A DNA stretch of 64,000 nt from Vibrio penaeicida (GTDB lineage Bacteria > Pseudomonadota > Gammaproteobacteria > Enterobacterales > Vibrionaceae), in NCBI RefSeq assembly GCF_019977755.1, contig NZ_AP025145.1:2170001-2234000 (forward strand), in the 5' to 3' direction. Of this stretch, positions 26,805-35,978 are shown piece by piece (positions within the stretch are counted from its first letter, which is position 1; each line of letters starts with the position of its first letter). Under the pieces are notes generated by a model that was given only the letters and a program-made list of their open reading frames with translations, was not told where the DNA came from and ran no database searches. The position numbers and the translations under genes are program-made.

Positions 26805-28031
26805 CTAATTTAGTAAACCAACAAAATATGGAATGATTAGCGCATTCGCTAAGTCAATAAAAAACGCGCATACAAGTGGAACAATAATGAACGCTTGATG
26901 GCTATTCCCGTACTTTTGTGCCACCGCTGACATATTAGCCATCGCCGTTGGTGTAGAGCCCAAGGAAATACCACCAAACCCAGCACACACAACAGCGGCA
27001 TCGTACGTTTTTCCCATCAACGGAAAAACAACAAAAATAGCGACACAAATCGCCACAATAAATTGCACGCCAAGAATGGCGAAAATAGGACCCGCCAGAT
27101 CAACGAGCGCCCACAGTTGCATGCTCATAAGTGACATGGCAAGGAATGCGCCTAATGCAATATCGGCAATTAATGCAATGGCAGGTGTTCGTTTTGGCCA
27201 ACGTGTTCCGGTTAAGCGAGGGTACGAGTCTGGAATGAGGTTTGAAATGAGAATACCCGCGAACAAACAAGTCACGAACAATGGCAAGTCCAGTCCGAAT
27301 TCTGAAACCGCTTCATTAAGAAATGCTCCCAATATCACACAGATATGAATAGCCAGCACAGCGTCTAAAAAGTCGTACGCATTGATACTGGGTTTAGGGT
27401 TATTGGGTGAAGTACCCACATCCATTTTTTCAACTTTCGCAGGGCTAAGGTTATGGCGATTAATGAGAAACTTGGCAATCGGTCCCCCCATCACGCTGGC
27501 CAAAATAAGCCCAAAGGTGGCACTGGCGATGCCGATCTCCATTGCCGTTTCTAAACCGAAGCTCTCACCAATTTTTGGTGACCACGCAATGGCAGTACCA
27601 TGCCCTCCTATCAGCGAAACCGTGCCACTCAACAAGCCCACGATATCTGGCTGCCCCAACATGGTTGCAATACCAATCCCCGTTAGGTTCTGGATAAACA
27701 TGTACCCTATCGTGATGGTGAGCAAGATGATAAGTGGTTTACCACCTTTGAAGAGATCTCTCAGGCTGGCGTTGATGCCGATGGTCGTGAAGAAGTAAAC
27801 AAGCAGAAGGTCACGCGCCGCCAAATCAAATTCAACATCAATTCCGGATAGGTAGTGCAGAGCAGCAAATAGAATGGACACTAAAATCCCGCCGGATACG
27901 GGTTCTGGAATACTGAACTCTCTCAGCCATTTGCTCGCTTGTGTTAACCGACGCCCCAAAAACAGGACGACAATACCAAGTGTGACAGCGAGAAAAGATT
28001 CGACGTGCAGTATTCCATCCAAGTAGTTCAT
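26805..28031 (-). CDS. gltS: Sodium/glutamate symporter
   Basis: A 408-residue inner-membrane carrier with GltS-family sequence: SLIGGHGTAIAWSP in the first half and VCAGFGGISLGSTPTAMANM in the second, the paired inverted-repeat loops of the fold. It imports glutamate with Na+. The 277-bp gap to the chemoreceptor start is AT-rich and holds no gene. Upstream is GGGTCTGTTGACC (28049-28061), a short motif that recurs in the window. Confidence 0.93.
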   Translation of the reverse strand: MNYLDGILHVESFLAVTLGIVVLFLGRRLTQASKWLREFSIPEPVSGGILVSILFAALHYLSGIDVEFDLAARDLLLVYFFTTIGINASLRDLFKGGKPLIILLTITIGYMFIQNLTGIGIATMLGQPDIVGLLSGTVSLIGGHGTAIAWSPKIGESFGLETAMEIGIASATFGLILASVMGGPIAKFLINRHNLSPAKVEKMDVGTSPNNPKPSINAYDFLDAVLAIHICVILGAFLNEAVSEFGLDLPLFVTCLFAGILISNLIPDSYPRLTGTRWPKRTPAIALIADIALGAFLAMSLMSMQLWALVDLAGPIFAILGVQFIVAICVAIFVVFPLMGKTYDAAVVCAGFGGISLGSTPTAMANMSAVAQKYGNSHQAFIIVPLVCAFFIDLANALIIPYFVGLLN

Positions 28032-28190
28032 GGGCTCTCCATTGCCTAGGGTCTGTTGACCTTAAAGTTACGAACACTCAACATGTTAGGTAAGGTGACA
28101 CTTATAAGCAACCAAAGGAGTATTAATTTTACAGATTCACCATGGAGCAACGCCCACAACTTCCCTCCCTTTGAATTGTCGGTAAAAACA

Positions 28191-28224
28191 AAAAAACTGG
28201 CGCAACATTTTGAGCCAGTTTTTT
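28191..28224 (-). terminator. Terminator after the cysteate-lyase-type gene
   Basis: Arms AAAAAACTGGC and GCCAGTTTTTT (28191-28201, 28214-28224) around a 12-nt loop. It follows the stop at 28252 of the minus-strand gene and ends in six T on either strand, so it may work in both directions. Confidence 0.85.
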
Positions 28225-28251
28225 AATTAAAATGTTAGGTCGAAGTCTAAA

Positions 28252-29262
28252 TCAATCATATTTTGGGTAGTTGAAGGCTTCACGATACCCATAAAGTGCT
28301 TGGCTACCGCCAGTATGAAGAAACACGATGTTATCTTCTTTATCGAAGTGGCCTTTACGCACAAGGTCAATCAGCCCTGCAGCGCCTTTTGCAGAATAAA
28401 CTGGATCGAGCAGAATGGATTCCTTTCTCGCAAACAATTCAATGGCTTCAATGGCACCTTCTGTTGGGATACCGTAGCCTTCACCAACATAATCGCTGTT
28501 AGCCACTACGTCTTCACGCTTCACCACACCTTTAATGCCTAAAAACTCTGCCGTTCTCTCTGCCAAAGCAAAAACATTGTTCTCTTGCGCTTCCTTTGCA
28601 GCTCGGACACCAATGCCCAATACGGGTATTTGACTGTTCGACGCCACCAAACCCGTCACTAAACCTGCTTGCGTACCTGCACTGCCCGTCGCATGAACCA
28701 AATGATCAATCTTCAAACTCATGTCATTGCTCTGGCACAATAACTCTAATGCCGCATTCACGTACCCCAATGCCCCAATAGGGTTAGAGCCGCCTCCGGG
28801 GATAATGTAGGGGTTCTTACCTTCGCTTCGCAAAGACGCTGCAAGCTCTTCCATCGCTTGGTTCATATCAGTGCCCGCTGGAAGTTTTGTAAGCGGAGCG
28901 CCAAAGATCTGGTCGAGTAATACGTTGCCATTGTAGTTGTAGTCGATATCTTTGCTGCCAGTGCGATCTTCTAACAGGATATGGCATTCCATACCCAGCT
29001 TTGAAGCGATAGCCGCCGTCTGGCGTGCGTGGTTGGACTGTGTCGCACCTTGTGTGATGATGATATCTGCGCCTTTTTTAATGGCATCCCCCATTAAAAA
29101 CTCTAGCTTGCGGGTTTTGTTTCCTCCGCCAGCAAGACCAGTACAGTCATCTCTTTTAATCCAAAGATTGGGGCCCCCTAAATACTTGCTTAACTCGCGC
29201 ATTGGTTCGAGTGGCGTATTAAGGTGTGCAAAGTGTGCTCTTGGGTAACGTGATAAATGCAT
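28252..29262 (-). CDS. PLP enzyme: L-cysteate sulfo-lyase / D-cysteine desulfhydrase type
   Basis: A 336-residue member of the ACC-deaminase/D-cysteine desulfhydrase family. PLP-lysine lies in [12 protein letters not shown] (about residues 45-56), followed by [15 protein letters not shown], and [16 protein letters not shown] holds the phosphate loop. The opening [19 protein letters not shown] and [15 protein letters not shown] are closer, as I recall them, to CuyA (L-cysteate to pyruvate, ammonia and sulfite) than to E. coli DcyD. Either reaction is possible. A LysR gene is divergent and a TRAP transporter lies 2.4 kb away; a sulfonate role would fit but is inferred. Confidence 0.85.
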   Translation of the reverse strand: MHLSRYPRAHFAHLNTPLEPMRELSKYLGGPNLWIKRDDCTGLAGGGNKTRKLEFLMGDAIKKGADIIITQGATQSNHARQTAAIASKLGMECHILLEDRTGSKDIDYNYNGNVLLDQIFGAPLTKLPAGTDMNQAMEELAASLRSEGKNPYIIPGGGSNPIGALGYVNAALELLCQSNDMSLKIDHLVHATGSAGTQAGLVTGLVASNSQIPVLGIGVRAAKEAQENNVFALAERTAEFLGIKGVVKREDVVANSDYVGEGYGIPTEGAIEAIELFARKESILLDPVYSAKGAAGLIDLVRKGHFDKEDNIVFLHTGGSQALYGYREAFNYPKYD

Positions 29263-29426
29263 GGATTCATTCCCTTGTTGTCTGCAAATCCGTGTTCAAC
29301 CGCTATGGTCTGAACACCGCTGTTTAAGAATTCGTATTTCAATCTGATGCGTTCATCGTAAACGTGAAATCCCAACACTCACCAATGCCGATTGTATTGC
29401 GACCGGTTACTTTTTGGCATAACCTG

Positions 29427-29494
29427 ATATCCAGTGACCTCAGGATGCTGGATTCTAAGCCTCACATTCTGTTTCAGTTCAAGGAGAAGAACGC
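29427..29494 (+). repeat. Partial copy of the 266-bp repeat, carrying a ribosome site
   Basis: About 68 bp match the end of the element at 42108-42373 (shared blocks include GTGACCTCA, CCTCA-ATTCTG and TTCAAGGA-AAGAACGC). The AAGGAG inside it, 10-15 nt before ATG 29496, is the ribosome site of the LysR gene. Confidence 0.7.
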
Positions 29495-29495
29495 C

Positions 29496-30386
29496 ATGGA
29501 ATTAAAATGGCTGGAAGATTTTATCGCCCTCAACGAGCAAGGCAGCTTTTCAAAAGCCGCGCAGTCGCGTTTCGTCACCCAACCCGCATTTAGCCGAAGA
29601 ATTCGCGCTCTGGAAAACTGGCTCGGTGTCGATTTAGTGGATCGCGAGCGATACCCAACCACGTTAACCAAAGAGGGGGAAGATTTTGTTTCTATCGCAC
29701 AAAATTGGCTCACTCAGGTATACGTGACGCAGTCCCAACTTCAGCAGCAACAAAAGAGCGCCCAGCAAATAACACTCTCAGTTCAGCACTCGCTAGCGGT
29801 CACGTACTTACCCAAATTCCTAGCGCCACTCAACGAGATAAACCCGCATACGACCGTGAAAGTGAACACGGGCGATCTGCATGACTGCTTTGACGAGTTA
29901 ATGTCTGGGCGAGCCGATTTCATGCTGAGTTATTACTCCCATCATGGCTTTCCCAATACACAAAATCCGAATCTGGTGTATTTAGAATTGGGGGAAGATT
30001 CGCTCGTTCCTGTCTCATTGGTGAACGAGCAAGGGAAGCAGCTTCATTCCATTAATGGTATTCATCCACTCAAACTCATTAACTACCCTGCAGACGCGTT
30101 TACCGGAAGAATCGTTCAATCGGATTGTCTTCCTCAAATCCAATCAAAAGTTCGCACACAAACCGTGTTAGAAAATGCCTTAGTGGAAAGCGTAAAAGCT
30201 TTGGTTTTGGCTGGGCATGGCGTAGCTTGGGTACCACATTCCATCATAGAGAAAGAGCTTGTAGAGCAACGCCTTAAATTGGTGACGGGTCTTCCTTCGG
30301 CCAAAATGAAAATCCGAGTGTATTGTTTAAACCCAGAGCGAACACCGGAAATGAGCAACTTATGGCGACACCTCAGCTCTAAGTAA
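29496..30386 (+). CDS. LysR-family regulator, divergent from the cysteate-lyase-type gene
   Basis: A 296-residue LysR protein: MELKWLEDFIALNEQGSFSK opens the DNA-binding domain, followed by a periplasmic-binding-like effector domain. ATG 29496 was chosen; a longer GTG frame from 29364 would read through the repeat fragment and is unlike the family. It belongs, as does the next LysR gene, to the subgroup starting with a LEDF/LKDF helix. It probably controls the divergent PLP enzyme (233-bp shared gap). Confidence 0.87.
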   Translation: MELKWLEDFIALNEQGSFSKAAQSRFVTQPAFSRRIRALENWLGVDLVDRERYPTTLTKEGEDFVSIAQNWLTQVYVTQSQLQQQQKSAQQITLSVQHSLAVTYLPKFLAPLNEINPHTTVKVNTGDLHDCFDELMSGRADFMLSYYSHHGFPNTQNPNLVYLELGEDSLVPVSLVNEQGKQLHSINGIHPLKLINYPADAFTGRIVQSDCLPQIQSKVRTQTVLENALVESVKALVLAGHGVAWVPHSIIEKELVEQRLKLVTGLPSAKMKIRVYCLNPERTPEMSNLWRHLSSK

Positions 30387-30422
30387 TCGGCGTGCTTTTT
30401 AATAGCGGAACACAGTATGCCA

Positions 30423-31343
30423 CTACACCAGCAATTCCTCAGACATCTCTTTGGAGAGTTCCAATACCATTTGCTCGTGCTTGGATCGTGCTTCATGGTG
30501 GTAATACAAGCGAACATCGAATTCTATGTCCCATTCTTCCCCAGCGGCGCGACACAACCGACCTTCAGCTAGGTCATTCTCTATGGCGGATTTAGGAAGC
30601 CACGCCAAACCAAGGCGCTCCATCACCATCGATTTCAGGTTGTGGGCGAAGGGGTTTTCGTACCGGCGCGACAAATAATAGTCCAAACCGCTTTTCTTTA
30701 AGACTTGGTCAATCGATTTCCCAAACATCGACTCATGGGTATACGCGATAAAGGGGACGGGATCATCTGGCTGACCTGGGAAAGAAAAGAGCGGCTGATT
30801 GGGAATGTGAGAAGGCACAGAAACCAGTATCAGCACTTCTTTACCTACGGTGGTATACGAAAATCGATTGCCATCAATGGGGACACCCACCAATTCATTA
30901 GCGCAACAAAACATGTAATCAACTTTACCTTGGCTGAAAAGTTCGATGCAGTTGGGGAGCTTGTCTGATGTTAACCGTACATAGACTGAACCTAATCGCC
31001 TTTCTAGCCGTTTTGCCCACGTTAGGAATAGCGTTTGAGCAATCGAGTTTTGTGCCGCAACGGCAATTTCTTTTTCTTCTGTGTTGCCCATAACACTGAG
31101 CGCTTCACGTGCATTATAGAGTTTCCTCAATATTGCCTCCGCTTCCGAGACAAATAGCGCACCTTGAGGTGTCAGCTCAAACGACTTGCACTCTCGGTTG
31201 ATCAGCTCCGCGCCTAGCCAGTCCTCCAGCGCCTTAATCCGACGGCTAAATGCCGATTGTGTCACCCGTCGCTCTAATGCCGCAGCCGTAAAATTCTGCA
31301 AATGAGCCAAACACACGAAATCTTTTAATAACTTAAAATGCAC
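30423..31343 (-). CDS. LysR-family regulator, divergent from the second TRAP operon
   Basis: A 306-residue LysR protein (MHFKLLKDFVCLAHLQNFTA; RRVTQSAFSRRIKALEDWLG). The start is GTG 31343 with an excellent AAGGAGG seven bases upstream on the minus strand. It is related in style to the neighbouring LysR at 29496 and converges on it with a 36-bp gap. The 340-bp divergent gap to the TRAP binding-protein gene holds two dyads, consistent with control of that operon. Confidence 0.88.
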   Translation of the reverse strand: MHFKLLKDFVCLAHLQNFTAAALERRVTQSAFSRRIKALEDWLGAELINRECKSFELTPQGALFVSEAEAILRKLYNAREALSVMGNTEEKEIAVAAQNSIAQTLFLTWAKRLERRLGSVYVRLTSDKLPNCIELFSQGKVDYMFCCANELVGVPIDGNRFSYTTVGKEVLILVSVPSHIPNQPLFSFPGQPDDPVPFIAYTHESMFGKSIDQVLKKSGLDYYLSRRYENPFAHNLKSMVMERLGLAWLPKSAIENDLAEGRLCRAAGEEWDIEFDVRLYYHHEARSKHEQMVLELSKEMSEELLV

Positions 31344-31682
31344 ACCTACCTCCTTGCATGGTTCACTCCGTGTGAATACGCGCGTTCGTTACTGATTGTT
31401 TTGTCACCAACGAAGTTTGTCAACCAACCAAACGTAAACTTACGCCGATATCCATTCATTTCACTTCTCGTTTTTAATAATTTTTTCAATTTTAAGCACG
31501 AGCGATATACCGCGGTATTTAGCTTCAACAATTTTGGAATAGCAGCAGTCCAAAATAGCATTAGCTAATTTTCTAATCTGTGAAGATACTTTTTGTCGAG
31601 CTCAAAAACTTTAATTCGCCTTGTCGTTAAGAAAAAGTCGCGAAGAAAAATTCTGAAAGGACATCAAGGAAAGGAGATTCCA
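31344..31682. promoter_or_regulatory. Divergent control region with two dyads
   Basis: No gene here. ATACCGCGGTAT (31507-31518) is a perfect 12-bp palindrome; ATTTTGGA (31531-31538) and TCCAAAAT (31549-31556) form 8-bp arms with a 10-nt spacer. Both are plausible binding sites for the adjacent LysR protein. Strong AGGAGA near 31673 serves the TRAP gene. Confidence 0.5.
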
Positions 31683-32678
31683 ATGAAAGTCAGAAAGACC
31701 ATCTGTACCCTTTTAGCAAGCTCTGTTGCTCTTGCACTCCCAATCACGGCAGTGCAGGCAAAAGAAATCATTCGGCTCTCTACCTATGTAAATGAAGCCG
31801 ATATCCGATATGAAGGTTTCCAAAAACTCGCTCAGCTCGCCAGTGAGAAGTCGAACGGAGATTTGGATGTTCAAATTTTCCCTTCTTCTACACTCCACGG
31901 ATGGAGTGAAGGGGTCGATGCCGTTCAAGGTGGTGTATCGGATATCAGCTGGATACCTGCCGACAAACGATTGAGCTGCTACCGAGTGACCTCTCTGTAC
32001 CCTGCAGAAATCAATTTAGAACATCAAATTGAATTGGACGGAAAATACGCCGATCTTGTGAAAGCTGAATCGGCGAAAGTCGGGTTGATGCCTTTGTTCA
32101 ACTCGAATTACTCCTACGACCAAGAGTGGTGGTTTGAAACCCCTGTTTCTCAATTGGATAAGCTGGATGGAAAACTGGTTCGTTCGATTGGGCCTTTAGT
32201 CAGTAGCATGATCGAATCTTGGGGCGGAAAACCCGTTTTCGTTGCGCCGAAAGAGGTATTCCAATCGGCAGAGCGTGGTGTAGTCGATGGCATCAATATG
32301 GGGGTTGCGACTTACAGTTCTTGGAAGTTGTGGAATGTCATGCCCCACATGCTCAATACCAACCTGTTCTATGCCAACATCATTTACATGATCAACAAAG
32401 ACAAGTTTGATTCACTTTCTCCAGCGAACCAAAAAGCCTTAAAAGAGGCGGCACGTGAAGCTGAAGAGTGGTTGAAACCTCGTTACGAAGATTGGGTGGA
32501 TCAACGTGTCGGCAATGCTGTGATGAAAGGGGGTGGTACGGCGGTTACTATCCCACAAGAAGATCGCCTAAGAATCATCAAGAATGCTCAGAACTCTTGG
32601 AATAGTGAAGTCGATAAGGCTTGTGGTAAAGAGTTGGCAGACGAGTATCGCGCGTTACTGGCTGCTCACAAAGACTGA
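31683..32678 (+). CDS. Second TRAP substrate-binding protein (DctP family)
   Basis: A 331-residue periplasmic protein with signal peptide (MKVRKTICTLLASSVALALP, cleavage near AVQA-K). Family blocks include DVQIFPSSTLHGWSEGVDAV, LVRSIGPLVSSMIESWGG and SAERGVVDGINMG. Its sequence is not close to the DctP at 12460, so the ligand differs. ATG 31683 has AGGAGA upstream; the in-frame start at 31593 adds a highly basic stretch before the signal peptide and is rejected. Transport of a sulfonate or amino-acid-like acid is possible given the nearby PLP lyase, but unproven. Confidence 0.9.
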   Translation: MKVRKTICTLLASSVALALPITAVQAKEIIRLSTYVNEADIRYEGFQKLAQLASEKSNGDLDVQIFPSSTLHGWSEGVDAVQGGVSDISWIPADKRLSCYRVTSLYPAEINLEHQIELDGKYADLVKAESAKVGLMPLFNSNYSYDQEWWFETPVSQLDKLDGKLVRSIGPLVSSMIESWGGKPVFVAPKEVFQSAERGVVDGINMGVATYSSWKLWNVMPHMLNTNLFYANIIYMINKDKFDSLSPANQKALKEAAREAEEWLKPRYEDWVDQRVGNAVMKGGGTAVTIPQEDRLRIIKNAQNSWNSEVDKACGKELADEYRALLAAHKD

Positions 32679-32688
32679 TTTCATCACC

Positions 32689-32746
32689 TTGCATCCCTAT
32701 TTTCTCAATCATGACGGTTTCTATTTCATGAAAAGTGGGGATGCAA
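32689..32746 (+). terminator. Long stem-loop between dctP and dctQ of the second TRAP operon
   Basis: TTGCATCCC (32689-32697) pairs with GGGATGCAA (32738-32746); ATTTTC/GAAAA extends the stem after a bulge. No T-tract follows. It mirrors the hairpin found at the same place in the first TRAP operon and may stabilise or trim the dctP message. Confidence 0.5.
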
Positions 32747-32832
32747 TCTAACGACGTGAGAATCATGAACAGTCGATATCTGGTATCCATCAGATTCGTT
32801 GTTCACTGAATCTCTTTCATTGAGGGCATTTT

Positions 32833-33339
32833 ATGCGCACAGCTATTGCTCAGTATTTGGAGCGAATTGCAAAACTGCTCATCTATTTAGGTGGGTTCGT
32901 TGTTCTCATCCAAGCGCTTTGGATTTCTTATGGGGTGTTTATGCGTTATGTCATGAACTCCCCAGATGGCATGGTGACAGAAGCCACCGCACTCATGCTG
33001 GTACCCGTTGCCTTTTTTGGTTTAGCGTACGCACTAAGCCAAGACGCTTACCCAAAAGTCACTTTGTTCCGCGATAAATTGCCAACACGTGTTCAAGGGT
33101 ATCTCGATCGCTTAAACCTGGTCATCATGACGTTAACGGGTCTGTTTTTCAGTGTTGCTGCTTGTAAAGCAACCTTTAAAACATTTCACTCCGGTGCTGC
33201 ATCAGAAATCCTTCTTTGGCCCCGGTTTTACTTCTGGATACCCGTATCCATTGCATTGGTTGTTTTCACGCTATTGGCGTTAGTCCAATTACTGAATTAT
33301 CAACACCCCAGCACGCTTGAAGACAAGGAGATACCATAA
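32833..33339 (+). CDS. Second TRAP small membrane subunit (DctQ family)
   Basis: A 168-residue four-helix protein (KLLIYLGGFVVLIQALWISY opening helix; FFGLAYALSQDAYPKVTLFR). Its TAA stop overlaps the ATG of the large subunit at 33339, so the two are coupled. A GAGGGC ribosome site lies about 10 nt before ATG 32833. Confidence 0.88.
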   Translation: MRTAIAQYLERIAKLLIYLGGFVVLIQALWISYGVFMRYVMNSPDGMVTEATALMLVPVAFFGLAYALSQDAYPKVTLFRDKLPTRVQGYLDRLNLVIMTLTGLFFSVAACKATFKTFHSGAASEILLWPRFYFWIPVSIALVVFTLLALVQLLNYQHPSTLEDKEIP

Positions 33340-34640
33340 TGGAATGGTATATGGTTGGAATCGGGCTACTGGTTCTTCTGATCTTTTTTATTGCAATCGG
33401 TCTGCCTATTCCCTTTGCACTTGCGGCGGCATCTTTGCCCTTTCTTTTAGGTATTCAATCGTTTTCTACCTCTCTCATTACAGCGGAACTCAAGCTGTGG
33501 GGGGTATGGGTCGACTACATTTTGCTTGCTGTCCCTTTGTTTGTGTTGCTAGGCGAGCTGATTGGGCGCTCTGCAATCGGACCTAATTTATATTGGTTTA
33601 TGCACAGTCGTGTCCCGTTTAAAGGCTCTGCCGCGTACGGCAGTATCGGTGCATGTGCAGGGTTTGGAGCGGTATGTGGTTCAAGCATGGTTGGTTCACT
33701 TACCATTGGGGGAGTGGCACTGCCAGAAATGCTCAAATTAGGATACAACAAGCGTCTTTCCAGTGGTGTATTGGCCGCAGGTGGCACATTGAGTGTTCTG
33801 ATTCCACCAAGTTTGATTTTGCTGTTTTATGGCATCGTTACCGACCAATCCATTGGCGAACTGTTCATCGCAGGTGTCATACCTGGGGTGATATTGGTGT
33901 CGTTCTTCGCACTGGTCGTCACGGTGTGGGGCTGGCTAAGCCCAAAAGATATTCCAAATCGAGATGATAGCCAACCAATCCCTTGGGGGCTCGCTCTCAG
34001 CGCGATTCTTCCGGTGATCATTATTGGTCTTATCATCACAGTTTCCATTTACACAGGGATAGCCACCCCAACCGAAGCGGCCGGCGTCTCTTGCATTGCT
34101 ACCATCATTCTTGCGTTTTCCGTAGGAGGGTTACGTTGGGACGGCTTTTTAGCGGCATTGCGATCCACGATGCAAACCATGGGTTACCTTGGGCTGCTGC
34201 TGTCAGCGGGTGTGTTATTTGGGTTTGTGATGTCTTACTACCGCGTGCCTCAACAGTTCACGGAAGTATTTAAAGCGATGGAGCTTTCCCCTTATGTGGT
34301 CCTCGCTGCCATCATTGTTTTCTATGTGATTCTGGGGATGTTTTTGGAACCTGTGTCCATGACATTTATCACTCTACCTACCTTGTACCCGTTGGTTTCT
34401 GCCGCTGGTTTTGACCTTATTTGGTTTGGTGTGATTTATACCATCACAATGGAAGTCGCTGTTTTAACGCCTCCCGTAGGTTTGAACCTTTATGTGATTC
34501 AAGCGCTTGCTCGAAAAGAAGTCACCATTGGTGATGTCATTATTGGTTGCCTGCCATTTATTGCCTGCTTAGTAACATTAATTGGCTTACTCGTTATGTT
34601 CCCAGACATTGCTCTGTGGCTACCTGAAGTCATGGAATAG
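33339..34640 (+). CDS. Second TRAP large membrane subunit (DctM family)
   Basis: A 433-residue permease with DctM blocks FGAVCGSSMVGSLTIGGVAL, GGTLSVLIPPSLILLFYG and ATPTEAAGVSC. It completes the P-Q-M set. An alpha/beta hydrolase gene begins 8 bp later with its own AGGAGG, so it likely shares the message and may act on the imported compound. Confidence 0.92.
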   Translation: MEWYMVGIGLLVLLIFFIAIGLPIPFALAAASLPFLLGIQSFSTSLITAELKLWGVWVDYILLAVPLFVLLGELIGRSAIGPNLYWFMHSRVPFKGSAAYGSIGACAGFGAVCGSSMVGSLTIGGVALPEMLKLGYNKRLSSGVLAAGGTLSVLIPPSLILLFYGIVTDQSIGELFIAGVIPGVILVSFFALVVTVWGWLSPKDIPNRDDSQPIPWGLALSAILPVIIIGLIITVSIYTGIATPTEAAGVSCIATIILAFSVGGLRWDGFLAALRSTMQTMGYLGLLLSAGVLFGFVMSYYRVPQQFTEVFKAMELSPYVVLAAIIVFYVILGMFLEPVSMTFITLPTLYPLVSAAGFDLIWFGVIYTITMEVAVLTPPVGLNLYVIQALARKEVTIGDVIIGCLPFIACLVTLIGLLVMFPDIALWLPEVME

Positions 34641-34648
34641 GAGGTTAC

Positions 34649-35404
34649 ATGGGCTGTATTAGAGTAGGACAAGGGCAAACCTTGGTGCTGGTGCATGGCT
34701 TTTTAAGTGGGCTGCATTATTGGGATAAGCAGATAGAAAAACTGAGCACGCATTTTGATGTTATTGCGATGGATTTACCGGGCTATGGTGGTGAAGTCGC
34801 CAAAACGGGGCACAACAGTATTTCTGACTTTGCGCTATCGGTATTGAAAAAGCTTGATGACATGGGCATCCAAAATTTCCACTTAATAGGACACTCTATG
34901 GGTGGAATGATTGCGCAAGAAATTGCGCTCAGTGCCCCTCAGCGAGTCACACGTTTGGTGCTTTATGGTACGGGGCCAATGGGGGATCTGCCCGGTCGAT
35001 TCGAATCACTCAGCCAGAGCATGGAGAAAGTTCAGCTGTTTGGTACTTCCGATGCCAAGTCTTACACAGTAGAAAGTTGGTTTCAAAAAGGCAAAGGCGA
35101 CCCTAATTTCCTGCCTGGATTGGAGTTAGCGAAAGGCGTTTCGCTCCAAACTTACATCAATGGATTAGAAGCCATGGCGAATTGGAGCGCTGTTGATCGC
35201 TTAGGTCAAATTTTGGCGAAAACATTGGTTATTTGGGGGGATAAAGACAAAAGCTATATTTGGAACCAACCATACCTGCTGTGGCAAGAGATTAAGGATT
35301 CCAGCCTTGCGGTCATTCCCGACTGTTCACACAACGTGCACTTGGAAAAAGACTATTTGTTTAACACCATTGTGTTTGATTTTCTCACCGCAAGACCAAC
35401 TTAG
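34649..35404 (+). CDS. Alpha/beta hydrolase in the second TRAP operon
   Basis: A 251-residue hydrolase: oxyanion region LVHGFLSG (about 14-21), nucleophile Ser83 in GHSMGG, acid near Asp204 in VIWGDKDKS and His228 in DCSHNVHLE. The complete triad suggests an active esterase, lactonase or C-C hydrolase. The start at 34649 follows AGGAGG closely. Placement right after DctM suggests it processes the transported substrate. Confidence 0.85.
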   Translation: MGCIRVGQGQTLVLVHGFLSGLHYWDKQIEKLSTHFDVIAMDLPGYGGEVAKTGHNSISDFALSVLKKLDDMGIQNFHLIGHSMGGMIAQEIALSAPQRVTRLVLYGTGPMGDLPGRFESLSQSMEKVQLFGTSDAKSYTVESWFQKGKGDPNFLPGLELAKGVSLQTYINGLEAMANWSAVDRLGQILAKTLVIWGDKDKSYIWNQPYLLWQEIKDSSLAVIPDCSHNVHLEKDYLFNTIVFDFLTARPT

Positions 35405-35427
35405 CCTAATCACCTAGCTAAACCGAA

Positions 35428-35460
35428 ACAAGCTCATAGACGTTAGCGCTATGAGCTTGT
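35428..35460. terminator. Hairpin between convergent hydrolase and GNAT genes
   Basis: Twelve-base arms ACAAGCTCATAG and CTATGAGCTTGT with a 9-nt loop, in the 72-bp gap between convergent genes. There is no strong T-tract on either side, so termination is likely but may be Rho-assisted. Confidence 0.6.
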
Positions 35461-35476
35461 TCGAGTGCCGCAACAC

Positions 35477-35917
35477 TTATTGTGTGTGGTACATCATTTC
35501 AAATTCAATATCCGACTCACCGACAATTGAAAACCCAATTCTCTCATACAACACTTTTGCAGGGTTGTTCTTTAACACGCTTAATACGACCGACAATCCA
35601 TCTTCTTCTGCCTGTTTAATTAAGCGGGTGATCACTGTCCGGCCAATTCCACAACCTTGAAATTTTGGGCTAACTTGGATTTGCATTAAATACCAACGTT
35701 GATGCTCCATTTGCAGTGCCGCCTTAAAGAGACCTACAGAAACACCATTGACCAAAACAATCTTCGCATGGTCAAACTGATATTCGATACGAGTAATGTG
35801 GTCTGCTTCCGTCGCTGGCGCTCCGATTTCTTTTAGATATGTTTCCATCGTAGAACGTCGCAGGGAATACAGAAAATCCATGTCTTGTAGAGTGGCTTTG
35901 CGAAGTGTTATTTCCAA
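35477..35917 (-). CDS. GNAT-family N-acetyltransferase
   Basis: A 146-residue GNAT protein. Motif A for acetyl-CoA is visible as VSPKFQGCGIGRTVITRLI (about 91-109), followed by VLKNNPAKVLYERIGFSIVG, the typical C-terminal block. Substrate cannot be inferred. Confidence 0.87.
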   Translation of the reverse strand: MEITLRKATLQDMDFLYSLRRSTMETYLKEIGAPATEADHITRIEYQFDHAKIVLVNGVSVGLFKAALQMEHQRWYLMQIQVSPKFQGCGIGRTVITRLIKQAEEDGLSVVLSVLKNNPAKVLYERIGFSIVGESDIEFEMMYHTQ

Positions 35918-35978
35918 ATCATTTTCTCCTCACCTATTGTGGTGTGCTCCAAGTATGATGCGCAACCAAGGTTTAGGT

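Noticed and set aside
27382..27798. 138-aa plus-strand frame inside gltS
   Set aside because: Antisense of a conserved symporter with no ribosome site or neighbour logic.
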